Below, one piece after another: positions 16,715 through 24,277 of a stretch of DNA of 53,007 bases (the first letter of the stretch is position 1; every line of letters begins with the position of its first letter). The notes under the pieces are model-generated. The model was given only the letters and a program-made list of their open reading frames with translations, searched no databases and had not been told where the DNA came from. Both the position numbers and the translations under genes were made by a program. This DNA is from Arcobacteraceae bacterium (GTDB taxonomy: Bacteria; Campylobacterota; Campylobacteria; Campylobacterales; Arcobacteraceae): contig JALNYH010000013.1 in assembly GCA_023229945.1 (NCBI GenBank), forward strand, positions 1 to 53,007, in the 5' to 3' direction.

Positions 16715-17460
16715 ATGCTTCCCCCACCATCAACTACCATATTTGTACCAGTTATCCATCTAGCATCATCTGATAACAAAAACAAAATAGGTTTTACCAC
16801 ATCATCAATTTCACCGATACCCAAAGGATAAGACTCTTCCATCATATTTATAAACTCATCATTATAAACATCTTTATGTTTGTCTATCATCTCTGTTTTT
16901 ACAAACCCTGGAAGTAAAGCGTTTATTCTTATATTTGATTTTGCTATTTCAGGGGCTAGTGATTTGACTGCTGAATTGATAGCACCTTTTGAAGCACTAT
17001 AAGTACTAATACTACCATATCCTCTTATTGATGCAATTGAAGATACCCATACTATAGAGCTATTATCTCCTGTGTTTACTCTTTTATCACAAAAACCTTT
17101 GATTAGTTGCATACCAGAAAAATAGTTGATTTCAAAAAGATTCTTACTTTTTTCTAATGTATTTGCATTTAATGGCAATATCTCTAGTATTCCAGCTGAT
17201 AAAACAAGTCCTTTTAATTTTCCATATTTTCTTGAAAGTTCCAATATCCATTTATCCAAATTATCACTTTTGGCTAAATCTTGCTCTTCGCAAAAGATAT
17301 TTTCAGGGAGTTTCATCTCTTTTTTTATTGATTGAAGTTTTAGGATATCTCTACCAACTACAATAACAGATGCACCCAAATTATTTAGTTGTGAAACTAC
17401 ACCTTTACCAATACCAGATGTCCCACCAGTAACTAAAAATATATCTTGTTTGGAGTACAT
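16711..17460 (-). CDS. Short-chain dehydrogenase/reductase (PtmA/FabG-like)
   Basis: About 249 residues. Cofactor loop TGGTSGIGKG at the N-terminus, catalytic Ser in VWVSSIASI, YSASK with the catalytic Tyr and Lys, and a C-terminal WITGTNMVVDGG. Such enzymes act as 3-ketoacyl-ACP reductases or as PtmA-type sugar enzymes in legionaminic acid synthesis. The adjacent ACP and KAS-III genes favour an acyl role. I chose the ATG at 17460 over the upstream TTG at 17466. Confidence 0.85.
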   Translation of the reverse strand: MYSKQDIFLVTGGTSGIGKGVVSQLNNLGASVIVVGRDILKLQSIKKEMKLPENIFCEEQDLAKSDNLDKWILELSRKYGKLKGLVLSAGILEILPLNANTLEKSKNLFEINYFSGMQLIKGFCDKRVNTGDNSSIVWVSSIASIRGYGSISTYSASKGAINSAVKSLAPEIAKSNIRINALLPGFVKTEMIDKHKDVYNDEFINMMEESYPLGIGEIDDVVKPILFLLSDDARWITGTNMVVDGGGSI

Positions 17461-17462
17461 AA

Positions 17463-17693
17463 TCAATCTTCTATTTTATCGGCTACTAAATTTATCAAAT
17501 CATTTACACTTTGGCAATTTTTTAATTCATTTGTTTTTACAATAACACCAAACAACTCATCATACAAAGAAATCATAGATATGATAGCCAAAGAATCCCA
17601 CTCATCTATATCACTTAATTGCATATCAAGCTCAAGTGCTTCATCTCTTTGAAGCATATCTTGTATTTCGTTTAATAATTGTTCTTTTTTCAT
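17463..17693 (-). CDS. Acyl carrier protein
   Basis: About 76 residues, acidic and helical, with the phosphopantetheine attachment serine in DEWDSLAIISM. It shows the normal four-helix ACP length. An AGGAG sits 8 nt before the ATG at 17693, which is why I prefer that over the ATG at 17699. It lies between the KAS-III and SDR genes and is one of two ACPs in this operon, distinct from a housekeeping fatty acid ACP by context (no fabF or fabD). Confidence 0.87.
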   Translation of the reverse strand: MKKEQLLNEIQDMLQRDEALELDMQLSDIDEWDSLAIISMISLYDELFGVIVKTNELKNCQSVNDLINLVADKIED

Positions 17694-17695
17694 AA

Positions 17696-18781
17696 TCATT
17701 TCTCCTCTTCTTCATAAAATATAACATCAGGGCAATATATATCACCAAGTTCAAGTTTACAGCTAGCCCAAGAAAGACCAACTCCAAACCCAGATAAAAC
17801 CAAATTTAAGCTCTTTGAAGCTAATTGTTTGTTTATCGAATCACAAATAGTACACGGTATTGAAGCACTACTTTGGTTACCATATTTGCCAGTAGTTTCA
17901 CTTGGAGCTTTTTCAAGTGGAAACTTCAATCTTCTTGCAATATTTGAGATTATATATTTGTTTGCTTGGTGAAATATAATATAATCTATATCTTCTTCTG
18001 TTGAGTTGGAGAGTTCTAATATCTCTCTTATCGCTTCAGGTTCAACCATAATAGAAAAATTAAAAACTTCGCCACCATCCATATATAAATCTTCTAAACC
18101 TCTTTTCTCAGAAGTCTCAAAAATTCTCTCATCATTGATATTCTTCATAGATGGCTTTCTAAAAGCCCCTTGAGGTTGTATAATTGTATCAAATTTCTTA
18201 CCATTTGAATGTATTGTAAAATATGATTTTGTTTGTGTTTCAGACTTCTGAATCAGTGTTGCAGTCCCAGCATCTCCAAAAAGTGTAGCCACATTAGAGT
18301 CATTTTTATTGATGACCTTACTCAAAGTATCTCCCACCAATAACAGCACATTCTTGCAAGAACCAGATTCTACCATCATAAATCCAAGCCACAATCCATA
18401 TACATATCCACTACATCCTTGGTTTACATCAAAAGAAGCACAATTTACTCCAAGATTCAATCTTCCATGAAGATATGATGCAGTAGAAGGTTGAAAATAA
18501 TCTGGTGTTTGGGTAACCACTATGATAGTATCAATACTGTCTCTATCAATATGCAAATTGTTTAATAAATTATTGGCTGCTTCTTCACATAAATCAGCTG
18601 TTGTGGAGTCACCTTTTAAGATATGTCTTCTGTTTAGTCCAATACTTTTTTTGATTCTTTCAACTTGTTTTATATCACCATTATATAGTAAATCTACATC
18701 TTCATCTATATCTCTATAATTTTTTGGAACAACAGTTACAATACCTGCAATTTTTGCATGATTAAATAGTGCTTGAGGCAT
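17696..18781 (-). CDS. 3-oxoacyl-ACP synthase III-like enzyme (FabH family)
   Basis: 361 residues with the thiolase-type triad of KAS III: Cys about 123 in DVNQGCSGYVYGL, His in IIFHQANKYI and Asn in KYGNQSSASIP. The C-terminal GFGVGLSWA is also typical. It would condense an activated acyl group with malonyl-ACP, or load or transfer an acyl group from ACP. In C. jejuni the flagellar glycan island likewise carries an uncharacterised fabH2 next to acpP genes. It is slightly longer than FabH (about 320). It overlaps the ligase gene by 20 nt. Confidence 0.88.
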   Translation of the reverse strand: MPQALFNHAKIAGIVTVVPKNYRDIDEDVDLLYNGDIKQVERIKKSIGLNRRHILKGDSTTADLCEEAANNLLNNLHIDRDSIDTIIVVTQTPDYFQPSTASYLHGRLNLGVNCASFDVNQGCSGYVYGLWLGFMMVESGSCKNVLLLVGDTLSKVINKNDSNVATLFGDAGTATLIQKSETQTKSYFTIHSNGKKFDTIIQPQGAFRKPSMKNINDERIFETSEKRGLEDLYMDGGEVFNFSIMVEPEAIREILELSNSTEEDIDYIIFHQANKYIISNIARRLKFPLEKAPSETTGKYGNQSSASIPCTICDSINKQLASKSLNLVLSGFGVGLSWASCKLELGDIYCPDVIFYEEEEK

Positions 18782-20132
18782 GGTTACTCCTTATTTTTTT
18801 GAATCTTTCACCAAAATTTGTTCGTTCGACTATTATAGCTTTTGTTGGTATTTTGTAGTTATCTAACTTATCTTTACAATAACTTCTAATTAGCTTCTTG
18901 ATAGAGCTACTAAGCTCATTATCTCTTAAAACAACATCAACTACTACACTCTCTCCTGTAATAGCATTTTTCTCGCCATATACCATACAATCCAAGATTT
19001 CAGGCATTTGCAAAATAATAGACTCAACTTCACAAGGTAAAACTTTTTCACCACCTACATTGATGATTTCCTTGGCTCTTCCTATTATTTTGAGGTAACC
19101 ATCACTATCTGCTTCGACCAAATCACCAGTTTTAAACCACCCATCATCACTAAAGCTTTCCATTGAAGCATTTAAATATCCCAAAACTTGAGTTTTACTT
19201 TTTAGCCAAAGTTCATTATCAACTATTTTGTATTCCAAATCTGTGGTCTCTATTTTCATAAAAGTTGAGTTTGAAGATTTGGAACTAGTAGTCGCAATTC
19301 CTGTTTCACTAGTACCAAATGTTTGTAAAAATTTAGCTTTAGGAAAACTATTCTTCAACCTTATCAAAAGTGATTCTGGCATAGCCTCAGTACCATAAGT
19401 TATAAGTCTGAGAGAACTTAAATCATATTTTTTATTAGATTCTGACATCAAAATAAGATTCAAAAATGTAGGAGATGATGGCAAAATTGATATTTTGTAT
19501 TTTTCTATAAGTCCACATACTTCATCAACATCTCTACTATTTGGTATTATCATAGTAGCACCAATTGCCAAGATATTAAACAGTGTATTAAGCCCTCCAA
19601 TATGGTCAAACATCAAAAACAAAAGCATATTCATAGACTTGTTTTTTTTGTTTTTATATTGATTTATCATATTATTAAGATTGTGTATCATAGCCTTTGG
19701 TTTGCCAGTGCTTCCACTTGAAAAAAGTATTAATCCAGCAGATTGACTTTGGGTGAGTGTTTGAATCATCTGGTGTTTATCTCCAAAGACCAAACTTCTT
19801 ACAAAAAATTCTTTTTCATTGATAGTTATAACTTTATCACAATAAGCAGTTTCTATTTTTTCATCCACACTAGATTGAACTTTGGAAGCGATTGGTACTA
19901 TTATATTTTTATTTTCTATCAAAGCCAACAGTAAAGAAATACTTTCCAAAGAATAATCACTTACTATTGCTACAACTTCACCTTGATTGATTTGATTTTG
20001 TGCCAAAAATTTCTTCAACTTGGTAACTTTTTCAAAAAGCTCTGAATATGAGTATTGTTTATCTTGAGTAATAATAGCTAAGTCTTTTCCAAACTCTTTA
20101 AAATTATTGACCAACCAAGATAAAGTTTCCAT
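18762..20132 (-). CDS. Adenylate-forming acyl/amino-acid ligase (ANL superfamily)
   Basis: 456 residues, compact for the family. Core motifs in order: ILFSSGSTGKPKAMIHN (P-loop-like A3), TYGTEAMPESL, FLQTFGTSETG (A5), GWFKTGDLVEADSDG (A7), IIGRAKEIINVGGEKVLPCEVE (A8) and a C-terminal Lys region NFGERFKKIRSN. It activates a carboxylic acid as an adenylate, probably loading one of the operon's two ACPs. C. jejuni Cj1307 in the flagellin island is the same kind of gene. Substrate unknown; short hydroxy or amino acids are plausible because the protein lacks an obvious long-chain tunnel signature. Confidence 0.87.
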   Translation of the reverse strand: METLSWLVNNFKEFGKDLAIITQDKQYSYSELFEKVTKLKKFLAQNQINQGEVVAIVSDYSLESISLLLALIENKNIIVPIASKVQSSVDEKIETAYCDKVITINEKEFFVRSLVFGDKHQMIQTLTQSQSAGLILFSSGSTGKPKAMIHNLNNMINQYKNKKNKSMNMLLFLMFDHIGGLNTLFNILAIGATMIIPNSRDVDEVCGLIEKYKISILPSSPTFLNLILMSESNKKYDLSSLRLITYGTEAMPESLLIRLKNSFPKAKFLQTFGTSETGIATTSSKSSNSTFMKIETTDLEYKIVDNELWLKSKTQVLGYLNASMESFSDDGWFKTGDLVEADSDGYLKIIGRAKEIINVGGEKVLPCEVESIILQMPEILDCMVYGEKNAITGESVVVDVVLRDNELSSSIKKLIRSYCKDKLDNYKIPTKAIIVERTNFGERFKKIRSNHASSTI

Positions 20133-20834
20133 TTAATTATGTACCCCACCAAGATATATTATCTGACCCGTTATAAAATCACTTTTTGTATCTACAAAAA
20201 AATCAATTACATTTTTTATATCATCAATATTTGCAAATCTTTTGATTGCTTGTTTGTTCAATAAATCTTCTATTTTATCTTTTGGTACAGTTTTGATTAA
20301 ATCTGTTTGTGTAGGTGTTGGACCAATTGCATTTACAGTTATATTAAAAGGGGCTAACTCTTTTGATAGAGTTTGAGTAAGGTTTTCTACAGCACTTTTG
20401 CTTGAGGCATATATAGCTTCACCTTCTAATCTCAAAGGCGATGCAATGGTGCTAAAGTTTATGATTCTTCCAGATTTTTGTTTCATCATTGTTTTTGCTA
20501 CTTCTCTACTAAACAAAAAAGTGCCAAATAAATTGGTATTGAAAATTTTTTGTAGGCTATCATAAGAGGTTGTTAAAAAATGGTTCATAGATGCAATACC
20601 TGCATTATTAATAAGCACATCAATTCGTCCAAACTCTTTTTTTGCACTTCTTACCATATTAACTACACTTTTTTCATCACTAACATCAAGGCTAAAATGT
20701 CTATAGTTTGGATGTGTTATCGAAGACTCTCCTCTACTACAACCCACTACAATATGACCTAAGTCTAAATAATATTCACTTAAATCCTTGCCTATCCCTT
20801 TTCTTGAGCCTGTGATTAAAAAAATTTGTTTCAT
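20133..20834 (-). CDS. Short-chain dehydrogenase, FabG-like
   Basis: 233 residues. Motifs are TGSRKGIGKD (cofactor loop, RK suggesting NADPH), LINNAGIASMN, IINFSTIAS (Ser) and YASSKSAVENL (Tyr, Lys), with C-terminal FITGQIIYLGGV. This is the 3-oxoacyl-ACP reductase type. It directly abuts the ligase gene and follows an ACP gene by 2 bp. With the KAS III it would generate a 3-hydroxyacyl-ACP. Confidence 0.87.
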   Translation of the reverse strand: MKQIFLITGSRKGIGKDLSEYYLDLGHIVVGCSRGESSITHPNYRHFSLDVSDEKSVVNMVRSAKKEFGRIDVLINNAGIASMNHFLTTSYDSLQKIFNTNLFGTFLFSREVAKTMMKQKSGRIINFSTIASPLRLEGEAIYASSKSAVENLTQTLSKELAPFNITVNAIGPTPTQTDLIKTVPKDKIEDLLNKQAIKRFANIDDIKNVIDFFVDTKSDFITGQIIYLGGVHN

Positions 20835-20836
20835 TT

Positions 20837-21130
20837 TTAATCTTTTATTAAAAGATATATATACTCACTTAGTGAAGTAACATTTCTAAAAGGAGAAGTT
20901 TTCTGACTCATAGCCTTTTCATCAGCTAGGACAATATCTTTATCAAATTCTTGAGATATTTTTTCTTCCAAATCAGCAATCAATGAAACAAGAGCTAGAC
21001 TATCCAATGCTCCATTTGAACCAAAAATTTTTGTATCTTCTGTAATAATATTTAAACTTTCATTTTCAAGTTCTTCATTTAAATCAGTTAAACACTCTGT
21101 AATAATTTGTAATATTTTACTTTTCATCAT
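20837..21130 (-). CDS. Acyl carrier protein, second copy
   Basis: 97 residues, with the phosphopantetheine serine in SNGALDSLALVSLIADLE (about residue 44) and longer loops than the ACP at 17463. It is the first gene of the operon ending at 12109. An AGGAA Shine-Dalgarno lies just before the start. Two ACPs in one small cassette suggest separate starter and extender or donor roles. Confidence 0.85.
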   Translation of the reverse strand: MMKSKILQIITECLTDLNEELENESLNIITEDTKIFGSNGALDSLALVSLIADLEEKISQEFDKDIVLADEKAMSQKTSPFRNVTSLSEYIYLLIKD

Positions 21131-21185
21131 ATTTCCTAACAGCTAAAATAAGCTAATAATCTAACAAACAGTATAATAGCAAATT
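21131..21185 (-). promoter_or_regulatory. Probable promoter of the acyl-nonulosonate operon
   Basis: Minus-strand reading gives TTTGCTATTATACTG, with a plausible -10 (TATACT/TATTAT) about 45 nt before the ACP start. The next flagellin ends at 21186, so the -35 would fall in or next to its last codons. Weak evidence; no terminator is visible in the same gap, so read-through from the flagellin is possible. Confidence 0.35.
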
Positions 21186-22058
21186 TTAGGTTAACATCTT
21201 CAAAATATAATCTTTTGCCAAATTTGCCTGAGTCAAAGCAAAGCTCCCAGCTTCATGCATAATAATTGCTTGTTTTAATGAGGCAGATTCTTTTGCATAG
21301 TCAACATCTCTTATCGCTGATTCAGCATTTGACATACTAGTTTGCTGTGACAAAAGATTTTTAGCAGTTGATTCTACTTGTTGTTGTACGGCACCATAAT
21401 CTGATCTAAATGTATTCAACCCATCCAATGCAATATCCAATACATCTATGTATCCTTTCATATCATCAAAAGATATACCATTTGCGGATAATGAAGAAGA
21501 TTTTAATGTCGCTAAAGTCAATGTGCCATCTTTCGCTAAACCTTGAGTATTGGCTTGAATACCATCTCTAGCTTCTGCTGTATTGTAGTCAAATTCTCCA
21601 AGGACAAAAATTATTTTATCAGTTTTATCAGTATCTGTTTCATTTTTTTGGAGTAAGAATTTATCTTGAAATCTTGTTTGGACTGCAATTTCATCAAATT
21701 GATTGAGCAATGCTCCAATAGCTGAAGATATTATTTCTCTACCTTCATCACTAGTAGATGATGTAGCTCCTTGTACAAGCCTTTGTTTGACAATGTCCAA
21801 AATATTTGATTGCTCTGCCATTGCTTTATCCGCTATTTGTAATAAAGATATAGATAAATTAGCATTATGCAAACTTTGCTTTGTTGAGCTAACTTGTGTA
21901 CGAAGCTTATCTGCAATTGCTAAACCAGATGGATCATCAGCTGCTTTATTAATCCTCAGTCCAGTGGATAGCTTCTCAATCGATGAATACAAACTATTAC
22001 CCACATTTGTAAGTGCAGCATTTGCATTCATTGAACTTATATTGGTATTTAGAGTCAC
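21186..22058 (-). CDS. Divergent short flagellin
   Basis: 290 residues. N-terminal D0/D1 (LSTGLRINKAADDPSGLAIADKLRTQ) and C-terminal D1/D0 (AESAIRDVDYAKESASLKQ) are clear, with a short, low-identity centre, so the D2/D3 surface domains are missing. Compared with the pair at 26260-28320 it differs in the conserved helix end (RFQDKFLLQ instead of NYNGIQLLQ), in the middle (DTDKTDKI, GEFDYNTAEARDG) and in the C-terminus (DYILKMLT instead of NVLRLLQ). It is probably a minor or differently placed filament protein. A promoter-like box shared with the other flagellins lies 54 nt upstream. Confidence 0.93.
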   Translation of the reverse strand: MTLNTNISSMNANAALTNVGNSLYSSIEKLSTGLRINKAADDPSGLAIADKLRTQVSSTKQSLHNANLSISLLQIADKAMAEQSNILDIVKQRLVQGATSSTSDEGREIISSAIGALLNQFDEIAVQTRFQDKFLLQKNETDTDKTDKIIFVLGEFDYNTAEARDGIQANTQGLAKDGTLTLATLKSSSLSANGISFDDMKGYIDVLDIALDGLNTFRSDYGAVQQQVESTAKNLLSQQTSMSNAESAIRDVDYAKESASLKQAIIMHEAGSFALTQANLAKDYILKMLT

Positions 22059-22075
22059 AATTACTCCTTTATGTA

Positions 22076-22088
22076 GGGGAATCCCCCA
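22076..22088 (-). promoter_or_regulatory. GC-rich palindrome in flagellin 5' UTR
   Basis: A GGGGATTCCCC palindrome in an otherwise AT-rich leader, 18-30 nt before the flagellin ATG and just ahead of AAGGAG. GGA in such a position can bind CsrA, which controls flaA translation in Campylobacter. This is a suggestion only. Confidence 0.35.
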
Positions 22089-22111
22089 TACTATTTATCA
22101 AAATATAGCTT

Positions 22112-22134
22112 AACATTTCTTAATAATAGTTTAA
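22112..22134 (-). promoter_or_regulatory. Flagellin promoter-like box
   Basis: The minus strand reads TTAAACTATTATTAAG then AAATGTT, almost identical to boxes before the two other flagellins. It lies 54 nt from the ATG. It may be a promoter element or activator site. Confidence 0.6.
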
Positions 22135-22210
22135 AAGAGTCAAATTTCAGTTAACTTTTGCATTTGTTATGGTAAAATCAAACTAAAATTATCAAATATG
22201 GAAACCTTTT

Positions 22211-24277
22211 ATGGATAAACACGAACAAAACCTATATAACGCTTTGATGATTACTTATGAAGGCAATTTAAGGTTTTTATCACAATATGATAATGACCTT
22301 TTTCAAAGAGTCTCTATGCTTTCTGATTTGATTGGTAGTGGTGACTATACAGAGAGATATTTTTTGGAGTTTGTAAAAGAAAATGGGGATTTTGATATTT
22401 ATGATTCTCATACTAGTAGTTATATCTATGATAGAAAACCAAAACAATGGAACAATAAAGCAGTAGTAAATACTAATTTTGATTTGAATAATGTTGTGAC
22501 TTTCATAAATCCTCGCCCATATACAGAACAAAATACTGATATTAGTGAAAAAGATTTACATTTATCACAACTTTATGAATTCAAAACTATGACAGATATC
22601 CAAAATTTTAGGAATTTATTAAATGTCAATCTTTATAATAAAGATAAAAAACCAAAGACTTTTAAAAAACTAATCTTTTTAGGTACTTTACTTGGGCGAC
22701 ATATACCAAAACTTTTGAAAAAATTTAACTCAGTAAATCATTTTGTTTGTGAACATAATCTTGAGATTTTTAGGTTATCTTTGTTTGTATGTGATTATTC
22801 ACTTTTAGCTAGAGAAGGGAGAAGTGTAGTATTTTCTATTATGGATGATGAGGTAGTATTTATGGATAAATTTAGACTATTTTTCCAAAATGATATTACA
22901 AATAATCTTTTCTATAAATATTTTAGTACAGATTACAATGTGGACAATTATCTAAATCTTATTATCTCCAATGTGACACAAAGAGATCCGTTTTTATTTA
23001 ATTACAACCTTACGCTAGCAAATATTATCAAACAATCTTTGAGAAAAATCAAAGAATATAAAACAATCAAATTAACACTTGATACGCATAATAATATTTT
23101 AGAAAATCATCCAGTATTGTATCTTGGAGCTGGACCATCTTTGGGTAAAAATATAGAATGGATTAAACAAAATCAAGATAAATTTATAATAGTAGCAATG
23201 GGTGCAACACTCAAAAGATTGGCTTCTAATGGTATTAAACCAGATATTATCACATCCTTGGATCCTGCAAAAAATGCTATTTTACAGCAATTTCAAGTGG
23301 ATTCTTTATATATTGAAAATAGTATAAAACTAGCTTCAACCAATAGTGATGATAGTGTTTTGAAAAAACTATCCAATAATAACTCAAAATTATTCTTGTT
23401 TGAAATATTTAAATCATTCTATCCAAATGGGATAGGATTAAATGGATTGAGTATTGGTGAGGTTACTTTGGGATTGTTGCTTTTATTAAATGCTAAAGAG
23501 ATATTTTTGCTAGGGACAGATTTAGCATTCAATCAAGTCTCAGGTGATAGTCATGATTCTATGTCCCAAAGTGTTGGAACAAAGCAGTTTGATATGAGCG
23601 AAGAGTCATTAAAGAGAAATTCAATAGAAAATAAAAAATCATTTTCTTTAAGGGATGATGTTGTAGTGGTAAAAGGCAATCTTGCAAAACTTGTCAAAAC
23701 TTCAAGGCTATTTTATGCCTCTTTACATGAATATAACTCATGTATTCAAAGTTTCAAAAAACCAACACAAACTATATACAACCTTTGCGAAGATGGTGCA
23801 TATATAGAACAAACCTTGCCTTGTAGAATAGGGGAGCTAGAGCTAAAATATCCAGATATTGATAAGAGTATTTTATCAAATGAGTTGATGCAGAGTCTTG
23901 ATAAGATTTGTTTTTCTACTGATGATTTCAAACACAATATAAAAATAGAAAAAGAGATAAGTACAATTCATTTTATTATTGAGGTTATAAAAAATATTGA
24001 ACTAACAAATATAAATAAGTATGAAACATTTGAACAAAAAACATCAAGAATTTTTTATGATTTACTCAATATCAATGGACAAGATAGCTTTTTGCCAGAA
24101 GTTTATTTGAATTATTATTTGAGTATCAATAACTATCTAAACTACTATTTTAATGATAAAAATATCAAAGATGAAGCAAAACTTGTTAAAGAAATCCAAT
24201 ATATTTGGTGTAAGCGTACAATATTATTATTTGAAGAATATCTCAAATATCTTCAAGATTTTGTAGATAGTAAATAG
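22211..24277 (+). CDS. Maf (DUF115) flagellin glycosylation protein
   Basis: 688 residues, motility accessory factor family, which attaches nonulosonic acids from CMP donors to Ser/Thr of flagellin. The DUF115/MptE-like core is at about 290-460: PVLYLGAGPSLGKNIEWIKQNQDKFIIVAMGATLKRLASNGIKPDIITSLDP, then LLLLLNAKEIFLLGTDLAF. The N-terminal domain (KLIFLGTLLGRHIPKLL, LEIFRLSLFVCDYS) is shared with the next gene. It is transcribed away from the divergent flagellin and shares a 152-bp intergenic region with it. It is the only gene of the 21-28 kb block on the plus strand. Location next to the NeuA/NeuB operon fits transfer of that sugar. Confidence 0.9.
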   Translation: MDKHEQNLYNALMITYEGNLRFLSQYDNDLFQRVSMLSDLIGSGDYTERYFLEFVKENGDFDIYDSHTSSYIYDRKPKQWNNKAVVNTNFDLNNVVTFINPRPYTEQNTDISEKDLHLSQLYEFKTMTDIQNFRNLLNVNLYNKDKKPKTFKKLIFLGTLLGRHIPKLLKKFNSVNHFVCEHNLEIFRLSLFVCDYSLLAREGRSVVFSIMDDEVVFMDKFRLFFQNDITNNLFYKYFSTDYNVDNYLNLIISNVTQRDPFLFNYNLTLANIIKQSLRKIKEYKTIKLTLDTHNNILENHPVLYLGAGPSLGKNIEWIKQNQDKFIIVAMGATLKRLASNGIKPDIITSLDPAKNAILQQFQVDSLYIENSIKLASTNSDDSVLKKLSNNNSKLFLFEIFKSFYPNGIGLNGLSIGEVTLGLLLLLNAKEIFLLGTDLAFNQVSGDSHDSMSQSVGTKQFDMSEESLKRNSIENKKSFSLRDDVVVVKGNLAKLVKTSRLFYASLHEYNSCIQSFKKPTQTIYNLCEDGAYIEQTLPCRIGELELKYPDIDKSILSNELMQSLDKICFSTDDFKHNIKIEKEISTIHFIIEVIKNIELTNINKYETFEQKTSRIFYDLLNINGQDSFLPEVYLNYYLSINNYLNYYFNDKNIKDEAKLVKEIQYIWCKRTILLFEEYLKYLQDFVDSK

